64,000 nucleotides of DNA from Candidula unifasciata (taxonomy: Eukaryota > Mollusca > Gastropoda > Stylommatophora > Geomitridae). The notes below the pieces were generated by a model. The model had not been told where the DNA came from. It ran no database searches and saw only the letters and a list, made by a program, of their open reading frames with translations. Below are positions 21,551 through 34,454 of this stretch, one piece after another; the stretch's first letter is position 1; each line of letters starts with the position of its first letter. A program made the translations under genes and the position numbers. The stretch lies in contig CAJHNH020006612.1 in assembly GCA_905116865.2 (NCBI GenBank), forward strand, positions 204,001-268,000, written 5' to 3'.

Positions 21551-22151
21551 AAGAAGGTTGTTGTATGTTATACACAAGGCTTTCTGTTTTCAAACACTGT
21601 CTATTCACCTTTGCAATAAAACCCCCCCCCCCACTCTAACCTCTCGTTATAGACCCATCTGTGTATACAATGATATCACCTGGATGTGAACTTTCATTGA
21701 TTTCCCATTAGGCTACCAGTTATTAAAAAACAATGTGCTCTGTGTTTTGTCCTCTTAAAAATATATGTTAATAGTATCACTTCACATATGTTGTCAAGTC
21801 TTGGAAAATGTGGACCAAACAGTTGTGACCATGTTCTCAATACAGGATATACCGCATTTTTCTGTGTATAAGATGCCACCCAAGTTTAAGTCAACCCCCG
21901 AATTTAAACTTAGAAAATTTGGGAAAACACGGTGAATGGGCTTCATATCTGACTTTGAACTAGAAACTGGGACCTCACAACAAAATATTTTTCAAAGACA
22001 ATAGTGGCACACTGTGGTCAACCTTCTCTGCGGAGAAGGCACATAATGTGTTGAAGCAGTCATGGCAATGTAGAGCAAATGAACATTTCACTGGTACTTG
22101 AAGCTCAAGGCTCTGAAAAGACAAGAACAAGATAAACATATTTACAAACAC

Positions 22152-22632
22152 ACAGTAGCAGGCAAAATCCTATGCGTTTATCTCTTTTCAGGTTTAATCC
22201 CATGCTTTTATCTTTTTTTTCAGGTTTAATCCCATGATTTTATCTCTTTTCAGGTTTAATCCCATGATTTTATCTCTTTTCAGGTTTAATTCCATGATTT
22301 TATCTCTTTTCAGGTTTAATCCCATGATTTTATCTCTTTTCAGGTTTAATCCCATGCTTTTATCTCTTCAGGATTAATCCCATGCTTTTATCTCTTTTTC
22401 AGGTTTAATCCCATGCTTTTATCTCTTTTTCAGGTTTAATCCCATGATTTTATCTCTTCAGGTTTAATCCCATGCTTTTATCTCTTCAGGTTTAATCCCA
22501 TGCTTTTATCTCTTTTTCAGGTTTAATCCCATGATTTTATCTCTTTTCAGGTTTAATCTCATGCTTCTATCTCTTCAGGTTTAATCCCATGCTTTTATCT
22601 CTTTTCAGGTTTAATCCCATGCTTCTATGACT
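22152..22632 (+). repeat. Tandem array, unit about 28-31 bp, about 15 copies
   Basis: Unit GGTTTAATCCCATGCTTTTA followed by TCTCTTTTCA, with length variation in the T run and C/A at one site. Each junction reads as a polypyrimidine tract followed by CAG|G. Confidence 0.93.
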
Positions 22633-22874
22633 TCTTTATCTCTCCGTTGCTTGTACTCAAGACTGTAGCTATAGTGCTGATCCCCGGGACTGTAAAGAAA
22701 ATGGCACATGTGAACTGAGAGACTTAGTCCGTGAATCACACCCAGAATGTGAGGCAAACAGTTTGACCACTTCATCACAGAAGAACACCACCCCCCCCCC
22801 CCCCCCTCATTATTTAGAGATATTTGCCTGCAATTTCCTTATGTGGTTTATGGAGTCTCATTGTGTTCTGGAGT

Positions 22875-23121
22875 CCCATGGGGGATGGGGAGGGGGTGGA
22901 CCCACTACTTTCCTAACTAGCTTGTCGTATGTCCTAAAAGTCGACTAACTAGGGGTATTTCCTTCAAAGTCGTAGTGTACCTGCCTGAGAGGCAAGAAAC
23001 CAACAGTCTGCATACAAATAAGCCAAATCTATATAACTGAAACAAGACTAAAGCCCAGAAGTGAAAGAACAACCAGAACTTTCTGCAAGAGTTTACAGCC
23101 GGTAAACGGGAAGAAAGAGAA
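22875..23121 (+). mobile_element. SINE family A copy
   Basis: Has 'aaaagtcgactaactagggg', 'cctgcctgagaggcaagaaa' and 'ccagaactttctgcaag'. Confidence 0.8.
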
Positions 23122-23436
23122 CAGTGCAACAAAGTGATTCTTTACAAGCCATACAATGTCAAAGAATGACCAAATGTACGGACCAGATACAGGTCTCTAC
23201 TGCAGCACTTACCGACCTCTCCCAACTGTCCAGACAATATCTGAGACTCCTGGTCTAGTCACTGTCAGAGGCAACATGTTTGTCTGCAGAAACTGTGACT
23301 GCCCACTGGCTCCGGGACTGATGGACACTGCTCTTTCAGGAGACAACGCTGTCGCAGAGAGACAAGATAATCAAAACACTGTGACAATGGTCAAGCTTCT
23401 TTAAAACACCTACAAATCTAAACAATAAAAAGGTTT

Positions 23437-23712
23437 TAAAAAAGGTAAAGTTGGGAGATGTGAACCAGCATCATTGCACACGGTTATAAACCATAAGTGC
23501 TCTGCCACTACTACAGACTTATGATAAGAAACTGTCCGCCTGTGTCGCCGTCCACGCGAAACTCCGTAGCTACAGCGACGTTCCTCCATTTACCCCAGAG
23601 TGTTAACTCTGGTACCCATTACCTAGTGGCTGTGTGAACCCCAGGAACCGTTCTGGGCTGCAGCTGGATTCGAAAGTGAGTCTCCTATCGACTGTGCCAA
23701 AAAGGCCCCCTA
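23437..23712 (-). mobile_element. SINE family C copy
   Basis: Nearly the whole of the 12898-13183 element, including 'cattgcacacggttataaac' and 'agctacagcgacgttcctcc'. Confidence 0.85.
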
Positions 23713-23999
23713 ATAAACATTCATTAACTGCTGCCTGTGCAGAACGGAGGGAATTCAATCGTATGATAGAATCACAAAAGTAGAGCTTTAAGAGAGAACT
23801 AGACAAATTCCAGTGAATCAAAAGGTGAGGAAAAGATGCTGGCACTGGACAGGACCAATATTGAGATTTAATTTTTATCAGTAGCAGCAATTCAAATGTG
23901 ACCATAACACATCTTTTTTGTGTGTATGTCCATATTCTGCTTTGAGCCACTCAGTGTCACAGCTTAACAGATGACCGGTATCCGAGGTAGCGCACACTC

Positions 24000-24390
24000 A
24001 GTTGCCTGGTATGTTCTGATGTTGTGGAGTCTCAAGGTATCAGTGTTGCCTTCTTGGTCATTCCCTACTTCCTGGTATTTCTACTTTCATGTTGTACGCT
24101 CTCATTTCTGGCAGAACTGGATTCGTTCTCATTAAAAGCCAAACCATTTCTGTCAGTTTATCAATGAAATTTATTATAGGTTTTGTTCCAATAGTTCTTA
24201 TAATTTCTTCGTTTCTGACATAATCTCTTCTAGTTTTGTTCATGGCCTCCCTTAAACATCTCATTTCACAGGCGGTCAATTTTCTTTCATGCTCTTAAGT
24301 CAATGTCCAAACCTGAGGTCAATTTTCTTTCATGCAACCTGAGGTCAATTTTCTGTTATGCTCTTAAGTCAATGTCCAAGTCTGACACAT
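24000..24390 (-). mobile_element. LINE ORF2 C-terminal fragment with short 3' duplications
   Basis: The minus strand codes LTACEMRCLREAMNKTRRDY, related to [20 protein letters not shown] at 58.2 kb. 'ggtcaattttctttcatg' is repeated three times at its edge. Confidence 0.7.
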
Positions 24391-24889
24391 GGCAATTATT
24401 TCTGGACTTCCATTGTGTTCAACCGGCTTGTGTGAAAACTTAAGTTATTTTTGTGACTGTTGGTGTTTGCTGATTTTCTCGGTTCTTTCTGAGGAAGCTT
24501 GTTTGTGCTTTACACTGTTGGTGTTCCATGTGAGTCACAGAGTCCAGTACAAGGATGTAGCAAGACTACCTTTCTTCACGTAAAACCAAGTCCTTGTGCA
24601 AGTCACTTATCATCCAGCTCTTGACTCTTAATTCTTCTGGCATCAACTCAATGACCTGGGAGGCTGCTGCACAAGATCGTTCTGGATGGCGTGCATCCCT
24701 CAGGTCATGGTGCATCAGCCTGCCAGGCAGTGGAGGTTGAACTGGTAGAGAAACAGAGGCAGGCTAGAAAGAATCGTACTGCTAATCCTACACTTAGGCA
24801 CATTGTACTCATAATCACTGATTATTACAACTTTGGATGAAAAGTGGTCTTCATCCATCGTAATGGACGAACAACAGGGCAGGTAGTCC

Positions 24890-25170
24890 CTGTGTGGGGT
24901 TCCGGGGCTCTTTTATAGGGAAAACAAGAATAGACCCACTGCCTATCCAAAAGCATGTTGTAAGAGCCAACTAATTGGGAGTTTCATTTAAAGTCGGAGT
25001 GCATCTGCCTGAGAGGCAAGGAATCAACAGTCTGCATACAAATTAATCAGATATGTCAAACGGATGCACACGCAACACCCAGGTTCTGGAACAGGACTGC
25101 AGTCCAGAAGTGGACGAACAGCCAAAACTTTCCTCTGGAGTTTACGCAAGGAAGAAAAGAAGAAAAGATA
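24890..25170 (+). mobile_element. SINE family A copy, near complete
   Basis: From TGTGTGGGGTTCCGGGGCTC to an A/G-rich tail. Well preserved. Confidence 0.87.
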
Positions 25171-25761
25171 GGAAGACTGCATGTATAATTTATCTTTCAG
25201 TCTCTAATGGGATAGCAGAGTGTTTCAAAACTAGGGTAATTTAAAAGAGAACATTATAGATTTGTAAGATTCTTGTTTCAGTCTCTTACACAACACATCT
25301 GACAAAGCTAAATCATCAGCGAATCAACCTCCTCCAACCACTGAATATCTTTTGTCCAAAATTCATAATGCTTAAACTTACAAAGTCTAGCTCTACCACG
25401 TCCTGCCAGCAGAGCATTAAAATCAACTGTTCTGTGTAGATTTGATTCGACTGATTGTACAATACCAGGTGATCTTGCGATGGCAGCCATCCCTTGGCTG
25501 AATGGGCGCCGCAGGCTGGAGTTCTCACTATCTCTAGGTTAATATGTGACAGAGAAAATGGCAACATTAGAACACAAACAACAAAACAGATCACCACAAA
25601 CTGCCTAGCAACTTCTCTAATTTTCAGTTAACTTTCCCAGTTGTCACACATTTTTCTCTTGTCTTGACATGAACAATGTTTAGTTTTCTTCTTATCTAAA
25701 GTTCCTTTGTCGTGATCTTTCAATACTTACTTTGCCTGTCCAGATTTTTAAATCATTTTCT

Positions 25762-26020
25762 GGCTATCCTCCAACTAACGGTCGGCAAAGATGGCGGCCA
25801 CAAAATATCCTTTCACGCCAGCCGTGTGACTTAATTTGCGGTTCTCCGGCGACTATCGCCACCGCCACGTGTAGTGGAATGGGGCTAAACTAGATGGCTA
25901 GGACCCACGAGCAGCAGCCACGGTGTGCTCGTGACCGCTAGTGCGCAATTGACACGCGACTGTGGCTCGAAAGGATATTTTGCGGCCGCCATCTTTGCCG
26001 GCTGTTAGTCAGAGGATAGT
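25762..26020. mobile_element. MITE with long inverted repeats, Mutator-like
   Basis: Termini GGCTATCCTCCAACTAACGG and the complementary right end pair over about 50 bp, including GCAAAGATGGCGGCC. Flanks TCATTTTCT (25753-25761) and TCATTTTTT (26021-26029) are a 9-bp duplication with one mismatch, as in Mutator-type elements. A second copy is at 34969. Confidence 0.8.
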
Positions 26021-26109
26021 TCATTTTTTGTAACATCATATTTCTGTAGCTTCAAAGAAACTGTCTGCTGATTAACTGTTCAAATATTGCAGTCACAAGT
26101 TAAAGTTTC

Positions 26110-26600
26110 CTTTGTGTAGTCTGTACTCCTCGAAGGTGTCTCCATCTTGTCGTGGTGGGGAAGCTTGTGTTTCTCAATAACCCTAGGAGCTATGTCGGCG
26201 GTAGCCTAGCTACCAGCAGGGCATCCTAAGCCTAACAGGTCAAAGGGTAGAGAAGAGATGATATGGCTGGGGGGATTGATACATCCACTTTAATAAAAAT
26301 TTCATTTAGTCACTAAACAGATATCTAAGCCTCGTCTTTGGATGGATTTATATGGACACTAAAACTGGAACTTTAAAGAAGAAGATCGTGATAGCTAGAA
26401 CATGCAGAATTCCTCGTGATAGCTCACCCCGGCAAGTACAACTCTCTGATGGACGGCAGATGGAAAAAGTAGACGTGGAAGACCTAAGGAAACTTGGTGA
26501 TGGACACTAAAAAGGGAAATAAAGGAATGTAAATTGACACGAGATACCATAGGCAGGAAAAGCAACAGGTCAGCAGCAATGGAGTTCATATGAATGTAAA
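26110..26600 (+). mobile_element. LINE remnants (5'-like and 3'-like pieces)
   Basis: 'ctccatcttgtcgtggtggg' resembles a LINE 5' region. 26395-26590 is a broken ORF end with a DTKKGNKG-like block. Confidence 0.4.
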
Positions 26601-26796
26601 TGCCTTATGTGCCAACATATAAATAAACAGAGGGGGAAGCCTTGAGGCCGTATAAATATATAAAATGTAATAAACAAACAGAGAATGTATCGATCGTATC
26701 AACATGTCCTTATGTGCCAACAGTGATATGAAGAGGATATAGATATAGAGAACTGTTCAAATGTCACCACAAGGTGCAATTCTCTTCTTTATCTTT

Positions 26797-27065
26797 TTTT
26801 TTCTTCTTAGCTTTCATCAGCTGTAAACTCTGGTGGAAAGTTCTGGTGGTTCATCCACTCCTGGACTTCATAGTCTTGTGCCAGAACTTGAATTGTGTGT
26901 GCTGATCTGTTTTACAGATCTGCTTATTTGTATGCTGACTGTTGGTCCCTCGTCTCTCAGGCAGATGTGAGCTGACTTTATTGGAAATATCCCCAATTTA
27001 CCACCTTCTACAACATGTCCCATAGGGAGGCAGTGGGTCTATTCTCCCTCCTCCCAAACCGGGTC
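26797..27065 (-). mobile_element. SINE family A copy
   Basis: Reverse copy from 'ttcttcttagctttcatcag' to 'ggaggcagtgggtctattct'. Confidence 0.82.
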
Positions 27066-27069
27066 CCTG

Positions 27070-28600
27070 TAAGTACTGCTGTTTTCCATAACTAACAACG
27101 ATATGTCACATGTTAGGCTCATGTATGCTAATTTTCCTACAGTAGAAAATATTCTATATTCTCAAAATACTAAATTCTTTCCTATAAATTCTATTTTCTT
27201 TAGTGCTGTAGCAGCTACAGCAAAAATACTCTAAACTTTCAGTAGCAACAAAAATTCATTCATTCCATTCCCTGGAGTAAGCAAAATTCTTTCCCAAGAC
27301 AAAGTCACCTCCTTACTGGCTATGACATGCAGTTCTTGAAGTCCATGCAAAGAATCTTGGGGCATCATCTGTTGATATTTAAACAAAGAAACTTCAGAAG
27401 CCAGTATATGAATACAAGCATAAAAGAGGTTTTAAAGGCGTGTTCTTTTTCACAGCTGAAGGCATCAAGGGAGATAAACGGTTCTGCTTCTCGCTCTTCT
27501 GGCTGCCTTCAGTATGGAAATATCACTCCATTGTAGAATGTCTCTGACGTTTTCTTTCCATCATCAGTCTACATCATGCTCTAAGTCTTTTTCCTATTTT
27601 ATGCCTTCTTTGATAGGGCATCCCCCGGCATTTTCTCTAAGTGTGCAGACCTTTTATGTGCCGTCTCTGAGTGTATTTTAGTGTTGGTTCTATGCAGAAT
27701 TTATCTTTTTCGGCTTCAATCCTGATTTTACCTCATTTAGTCACTTCTGCAGCCTTTCTCAGACACCTTGTTTTCATTGTTACAAATGTTCTCATCTAAG
27801 TTGGTTGTTAGTGATCATGTCTGGCACTGGTAGCATAGAGTAGGAAGGGATTTGCATTGCACAATATATATATTTCCGCTGACTAGAGCTATAAAGGAAA
27901 AAAGGAGGAAGGGGTGGGAGGCCTAGCTGTTCCAATACCTCAATACCTGGTCTGCTTTACTGTTCAAAGTAGTAGTTTAAAACCTTTTCAGATGGTGCAC
28001 CCTTTAATATATGGCTGAGGTCTCCCCCCCCCCCCCCCCCCACAAATCTTTTTGATTAAACAAATGTATGTGTTATACTAGTAATTAGATTTTTTTTATG
28101 GAAGACATACAAACTGCTCATAAAAACAAAAAGATCCTTGGCTGTTTATTTTATAAGTTGAGTTTCAAGAACCAACATCACAGCACTCAGGACATTCCCA
28201 TAAGCGCTCCATCCCCATTTTCAGCAGCAAACAAAGAGTACCGACTACAATAGTACCAGTAACAATCCGACTATAAGTCCGTCTTGCCTTTCCCCTTAGT
28301 GTGGAGTGTCGAACAGATTCCCCAGTCATTCCTCATTGCAAAATTGTATTCAGACTGAGATAATCTAAGTGTGTCTTGACAATATAGTGGCAGCATAGAG
28401 GGGAATCAATATGCTTTGTTTGTGATGTTTCTTTGGGCTGTACCTTCTTATACAAAGAATGGAGCTGGCTGTCCCAGTATTTGGTTTGCTTTACCGCATT
28501 TGATGTCAATTTCTTCATCCACTCCCCCCCCCCTCCCCGCTTTTTTTTGAGGCGAATGTTGTACCCACTCTTTCACTACCTCTGCACTCTACTGCTTTAT
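27070..28600. other. Intergenic stretch, no gene recognised
   Basis: Contains a C-run (28023-28040), a run at 28529-28548, and a block at 28160-28340 related to sequences at 18.96-19.1, 20.75-20.85 and 32.2-32.4 kb, probably one diverged LINE. No convincing exon. Confidence 0.5.
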
Positions 28601-28640
28601 GGTATAAGCTAACCTTCGAATATAATAAACAACAACTTAC

Positions 28641-28775
28641 TACGAGCGGTCCGTCTTTCTTCGTCCCAGCTGTCGTCATCATCATCATGAGTATGATGAT
28701 CTCGGTACCTAGGCAGATCAGTGAAGCCTTTCTTCACAGGCGGGTCACTGCTGTTAATGGCCTTACGTACTGCTT
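28641..28775 (-). CDS. Orphan exon-like block, unidentified
   Basis: 135 nt between a good acceptor (TTTTCAACATTTTCAG) and a consensus donor (GTAAGT). Only one frame is open: AVRKAINSSDPPVKKGFTDL, then PRYRDHHTHDDDDDSWDEER. Phase 1 in and phase 1 out, so it could be skipped without a frameshift. I do not recognise the gene. No partner exon was found on either side, and a SINE A tail lies just upstream. It could be an exon of an unknown minus-strand gene or of a long ELOA 5' transcript, or chance. Confidence 0.4.
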
Positions 28776-29081
28776 CTGAAAATGTTGAAAATCCTCTCAG
28801 TATCTGTCTGTTTCTTCTTCTGCGTTCACCCTTCAAAGGGCGGCAGGTACAATGTGTTGTGATTTGCAGATAAGTTGTGATATCTTTGCCTTTGCTGAGT
28901 GGCGTAGATGATCATGCTTCTTCACAACCTGTGATCCCCAATCACCAGTTCTTATCAGTTCAGGTGCCAACACCCCTCCCTGCCAAGGCATAAGGCTTAC
29001 TCATGTACCTAACAACATTTTAGCAATTTTAATCCGGGGTTTCTGCATCATCATGTACCTCAGTGACTGACATGGATAAGC

Positions 29082-29440
29082 ATGCCTCTCAACAACTTGC
29101 ATGTTCAGAAGGGAATTATCAAGGACAGACCAGAACAAGTCATTATCCTCCGCCTCAGAACAGGGCACAACCGATTACGTAACCACATGTACACAAAATT
29201 CAAGATAGGTGTAACAGCCATGTGCCCCTGTGGAAAGGTGCCCCAGACAGCAGAGCATGTACTCCAGGACTGCACCGAATTTGACACATTAAGGCAAACA
29301 TTTTGGCCAGAAAGAACAACAGTGGAACGTAAACTCTATGGACCACTGAATGAACTGTCAGTGAAAGTTATACAAGAGACAAAACTGCTGATACTGATTA
29401 GACAACTTATTTCAGGCGAACGAAAGAAGAAGAGGCAGAA
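29082..29440 (+). mobile_element. RNase-H-type LINE 3'-end fragment
   Basis: Open for over 100 codons: QVIILRLRTGHNRLRNHMYT, CPCGKVPQTAEHVLQDCTEF and [19 protein letters not shown], then tail 'caggcgaacgaaagaagaag'. Best preserved copy of this tail. Confidence 0.85.
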
Positions 29441-29859
29441 GGGAATGCCCAATATGCAATAACACTGACTGTTATAACATAACAGCATGCATCACTGTTT
29501 ATGCTGGCAGACTGCAAGGGTGTCATGCCATGATAAAAAGCTGTCACAAATCTTGTCTCATTGTTTTTCTCTATTTCTTTGTTCTACAGATCTTTTCAGC
29601 AGTCACAATATATTCCAGTGTGACTATACAATATGATCAAATCTCAGTTTTAATTCCTCTCTAAAGAAAGCAATGTCAAGCACACTGCTACCAAATCACC
29701 GGCAGCTGACTTGACCCGTTTTCCCCCAGGAACAACACTAAACAAAACAGGTAATAAGCCCATTAGAATTCCATTAAACAATTCAAAAGATAACTTAAAA
29801 CAAAAAGTAATCAATAAACATGAGCAAAAAGTTAAAATATAGATATATACATATTACAG

Positions 29860-30112
29860 GATCTTTTTCGATGCCTTCATGCATATTGGGTATATAGGGC
29901 TAGACCTATGTTTAATAGACCAATCAGCACTTGTTGGGTGATATATGCTGCCCACCTTTACTTCCCGGGACTTGTACCTGGTACCCATTCAAGCCGGGGT
30001 CGACCTGGGATCCAAGGTCATTGTTGAAAACAAGTGGCTTTGTCAGGACCTTAACCGATGACCTTCCAATCCGCAGGCAAGTGTCTGGAGACTACGGCAG
30101 CTCCCAAACATT
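29860..30112 (-). mobile_element. tRNA-derived SINE (family B) copy
   Basis: Complete-looking reverse copy; the head (30112 side) reads GGGAGCTGCCGTAGTCTCCA on the minus strand. Confidence 0.8.
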
Positions 30113-30127
30113 ACATGGAACGCATCC

Positions 30128-30405
30128 CCAAACCTCCCTGTGTGAGTTTCAGGGTCCTATTATGTGGAGAAAAAAGAGTAAACCCACTGCCTACCCAGAA
30201 GCACTAATTGGGAGCTTCCTTCGAAGTCAGAGTACATCTGCCTGACAGGCAAGAAACCAACAGTCTGCATACAAATGAGTCAGATCTGTAAAACGGATGC
30301 ACATGCAAAACTCAGGTTCTGCAACAGGACTGCAGTCCAAAAGTGGATGAACAACCAGAACTTTCTGCCCGAGTTTACAGCTGGTGAACACGAAGAAGAA
30401 GAAGA
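30128..30405 (+). mobile_element. SINE family A copy
   Basis: 'gtgtgagtttcagggtccta' to 'gtgaacacgaagaagaagaa'. Confidence 0.85.
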
Positions 30406-31388
30406 TCCCCCAACCCCCTCTCAGGCTTTAAAAAAATCCCCACATGTTTTGGGTGACTCATGCTGTGACCCCATGACCTCCATCAATGAGCCTCACAGGG
30501 GAATCCTTGACATCAATATGGTTTTTAAAAAGCAATTTAGCTCGACAACAGCTAGTAGCATTAATTATGAATCGGCTAAACAGGTTACCATCAAAAAGTT
30601 GGAAAAGTGACATTTATGAGGAACTGGACCCAACCAGAAATGTTGGTTTTCGGTTTCTTTTCTTTTTTTTTTTTTTAATTTTTTAAATAGCTGACATACC
30701 AGAATTATTAAACTGTGTTCATAGCCCCAAGCCCACAGATTCTTAGTAACATTTTACAATCTCACCAAAGGAAATCTCTCTTTCCAACAAGATTTTGCTT
30801 GGACAGTTGAGCATGTGGTGCTTGAGCTCTGGTTTACGGACTTCATGGTTTGCGTCGAAAGGGCAAACTGCCAACTCCAGGAAAGGATAGCTCTGTGAGA
30901 AAATTAGGACCATTGAAAGATACTTAAAATAATATTCTTGCTTTCAGTTTAAATGGGATTAATTCTTGGGTGTTTGAGAGTCAATGAACAATCCTGATTT
31001 TTGTTCTTCATATTCACTAGTGACCGACTGACTTTCTACCCCACCAGGACATCACACAAGCGATAAACACCCGATGACACAATGTGCCACTATGTGGGTG
31101 AGGATCACTGTGGAGAGGTCCCAGAAACCGCATTCAGCCTTTAGGCCATATTTATGGCCAGGCTATATTGCTGCCCCTGGCAAGAGCCAGATTAGGGCTT
31201 CAAATAACGAAAAATTTCATCCTAAAAGGTTATTTTTTTTTTACATAAAGGGTAATAATCACTCAATGTAAATGGAGCGAACCATTAATTATGTTCCTTC
31301 CCTTTGACCATGAGAAATGTGTTTTGTAGACACAGCCAAGTGCAGCAAAGGGAATCAAGTGAGAGATGTTTCCACCACAAATGCTGGT

Positions 31389-31780
31389 TCCTCGTGTGGG
31401 TTCAAGGACCCCATTTTAGAGGGGAAAAAAGATACATCCTCTGCTCCTTAACACGCATGCTGTAAACAATGACTAATTATGGATGTCTTGTCTTGTCCAC
31501 AATTGCCTCACAGCGTAGTGGGGAGTCGCAGTTTTCTATCCTAGGCCAGGTGTGTTGCATGTGTTGTTGTTAGTCCGTGTTGCCTCAGGATCTCTGATAT
31601 ATTGTCTATCCATCGTACTCTCGGTCTGCCTCTTGCTCTAGGGCAGTAGTGTTGTTCTGCCTACAATAAAGCCAGATCTGTAAAATGGCTGCACATGCAA
31701 AACTCAAGTTATAGAACAAGAATCAAGTCCGGAAATGGATGAACAAGCAGAACTTTCTGCTGGAGTTTACAGTTAGTTAG
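31389..31780 (+). mobile_element. SINE family A copy interrupted by another fragment
   Basis: The 5' part ends near 31483 ('gactaattatgg') and the 3' part resumes near 31660 ('gccagatctgtaaaatggct'). Between them is a LINE-like piece ('atcgtactctcggtctgcct'). Confidence 0.75.
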
Positions 31781-31892
31781 AGATCAGAAAAAAAAAAAGG
31801 TGTGCCAGCAAGGCAGTGGGATTTGAGACCCATTTAGCCCACTGCTCAATGCTGGCATGTTCTTGGGAAAATCTGCATTAGCTACTACTCCA

Positions 31893-32168
31893 TGTTGACT
31901 CCCGGAGGTCTCCTTGTAGAAAAAACCAGAATAGTAGTCCCACTGGCTACCCAAAAGCATGTCGTACGAGTCGACTAATTGGGAGTTCTTCGAAGTCAGA
32001 GTGCATCTGCCTGAGAGACGAGGAACCAACAGTCTGCATACACATGAGTCAGATCTGTAAAATTGGATGGGCATGCAACACTCAGGTTCTGGAACAGGAC
32101 TAAAGTCCAGAAATGGACGAACACCCAGAACTTTCGCTGAAGTTTACAGCTGGTGAACAAGAAGAAAA
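31893..32168 (+). mobile_element. SINE family A copy
   Basis: Near full length, ending 'ggtgaacaagaagaaaac'. Confidence 0.83.
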
Positions 32169-32737
32169 CTACTGCCACCGATGCTGCTCTTAGGGTTACT
32201 GGAACTTACTTATTTTTCTACCACCACAGATCATTACAGTCTAAGGAGAATGGCACTGCGGTGAGTTACCAGGGGATCTGGCTGACACTCAACACTCAAG
32301 GAAAAGGCGAGATGGATGTACAATCAGTTACTGTCACCATCGGAATTGGAGCTCTTAGCTTGCAGTAGAAGATGGGAACAGAGGGCTTAAGGGCGTGTCC
32401 CCAGTGCTAGGATGTCAATTCTTAATTCAAAATTCAAAACACTGCTGCTCAAAATGATCCAGGAAAATTATTTCAAGAAACACACAATATTACCTTTCGA
32501 CATTTGATCAGGTGGTAAGGCATCCGGGTAGCTGTTATAACATGAGATGAGTTGTAGGGACAAACAACAAGCTCATTTTCTGACTCCATGCTGTAATTGT
32601 ATGTAAAATCAACATAAACCTTCAAATGACAACAGCCAGCAATTATATCAGCAGCGTTATTTTGAATTTCATTTGTGCCACACGTCGCAATAATTGTGAA
32701 TGTTGAATATGATCATGTCATTGTCATGTGATAAGTA

Positions 32738-32985
32738 CTTCTTCTTCTTCTTCGCGTTCACCAGCTGTACACTCTGGTGGAAAGTTCAGGTTGCTCGTCC
32801 ACTACTGAACTGCAATCCTGCTCCAGAACCTGAGTTTTGCGTGTACATCAGTTTTACAGATCTCATTCTCTTGAATACAGACTGTTAGTTCTTTGCCTCT
32901 CTGGCAGATGCACTCTGACTTCAAAGGAAGCTCCCCAATTAGTAGACTCCACACAATTCCCCGGAACCCACACGGGGGTGATAAG
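32738..32985 (-). mobile_element. SINE family A copy
   Basis: Starts with CTTCTTCTTCTTCGCGTTCA, the clearest form of the family tail. Confidence 0.85.
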
Positions 32986-33319
32986 TACTGACCAATGAAT
33001 AAGATGGTAGGTGCTTATCATCCCATGATGCATTGGTTTTGTTTCTAGCCACTGAGAACATGACCAGGTGATTCAAAATCTGTTGAAGCATACATCTGCT
33101 AGCAAACGAATTTGTTGTGTCAAGAGACAGTTTAACAGGTTGCTGATTAGAAATTGCAATATCAGAAGGTGTGCTCTCAGATTTCACACAGATGCAGACA
33201 TAAATAATAAACACGAGGAACACTTAGTTCTGTGAGAAACCGCACAACCCTGTTTTTGTTTTCAGACTGCACTTACAACCCCCTAAAGCAATGGGATGCT
33301 TGCCTGAATGCTTGACTGA

Positions 33320-33790
33320 TTTGGTTTTAGTCACAAACTTGTTGGATAAGAACTTTTTGCCTCAGCCATTAAGGAGGAGCCTCTTTCAAGATGCATCCCT
33401 TTTATATCATTGATAGCGTTGTGCAGGGGGTGGTTGATGTCTGCTGATATCTTCATGTACGCTTTCACCTGTACCACTTTATGTCTGGTGGCCATCATCG
33501 GTAAACAGAGGACGTTCCGCATGCCATGGCACAAGGTGTCTTTTGTGCAGCCAAGTGTGAGTCTAAAGGCCTCATTTTGTGCCCAATTCAGTCTTTCTAG
33601 TTAGGTTCTACTGACAGTGAGGAGGCCCAGACTGTAATTTATAACACTTAGTACGTCTCTGAAAGAACAGGAGAAATAGGTGCTGTTCAAGGTTGGCGTG
33701 TGTCATCATCTTCAGACCTTTCCTGACTCTAACTATGACACTGTGTGTTTTAACTACTGTCAATGACTGGGTGGAGAACATTTAATCTGA
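33320..33790 (-). mobile_element. LINE reverse-transcriptase C-terminal remnant
   Basis: The minus strand includes VVQVKAYMKISADINHPLHN and GSSLMAEAKSSYPTSL, a pattern of I/Jockey-like LINE spacers. Frame broken. Confidence 0.55.
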
Positions 33791-33817
33791 GCTTCTTGAC
33801 TTTATGGATGACACTAA

Positions 33818-33898
33818 TACAACTGCAGTCCAAAAGTCGATGAACAACCAGAACTTTCCGCCAGAGTTTACATCTGGTGAACGCGAAGAAGAAGAAGA
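33818..33898 (+). mobile_element. SINE family A 3' fragment
   Basis: 'ggtgaacgcgaagaagaaga' tail and 'ccagaactttccgccagag'. Confidence 0.8.
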
Positions 33899-34454
33899 AT
33901 GGATGACACTTGTCCGCTAAGTAAGAACTGAGATGACATGAAAAAAAAAATAGATTTAGCTAATAATAAATATAGCATCAATAGTCAGATAAATCAGTTA
34001 TGAAAAGATACATGAATTGAAGACATCAACAGATGAAGGAGACAAAAAGAATTCAAGTAACAGATAGAAATAATGATACCCATTGCATTACTACTAGCAA
34101 GGCACAGTAGCTTGTAAACTAAAATCTTGAACAAAATATATAGGGACGTCTGAATTGTAAATAGTTTTAAAATTATGTAATTTTTTTTTAAATTTAAATG
34201 TTATTTCAGTGTTAATATATACCTATGCCAGTGAAAGTGGGAGAAACATTAAAGACATGTAACAAGTTCAATCCATTTGAAAACAAATGCCTACGGAACA
34301 TGAACACAATTAAAAAATTTGATAAATTCAAGAAAGATGAACAAATAAGAGGAATGTCTTGTCTGGACAACCGTTTGTATCAACCTGAGTTATTTTTAAC
34401 TTCTGTTTCTTAAAGTCCATGCCGTGTGGCGCCAGTAGTCATGTCTATCCACAA

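Noticed and set aside
25308..25597. Minus-strand frames with SVESNLHRTVDFNALLAGRG, considered as an exon
   Set aside because: A GTAAGT occurs inside but no matching acceptor or family was recognised. It may be a decayed transposon, and the evidence is too thin to call.
28529..28690. Asp-rich run in the orphan exon as proof of a real acidic domain
   Set aside because: It is coded by a GAT/GAC microsatellite and has no diagnostic value by itself.
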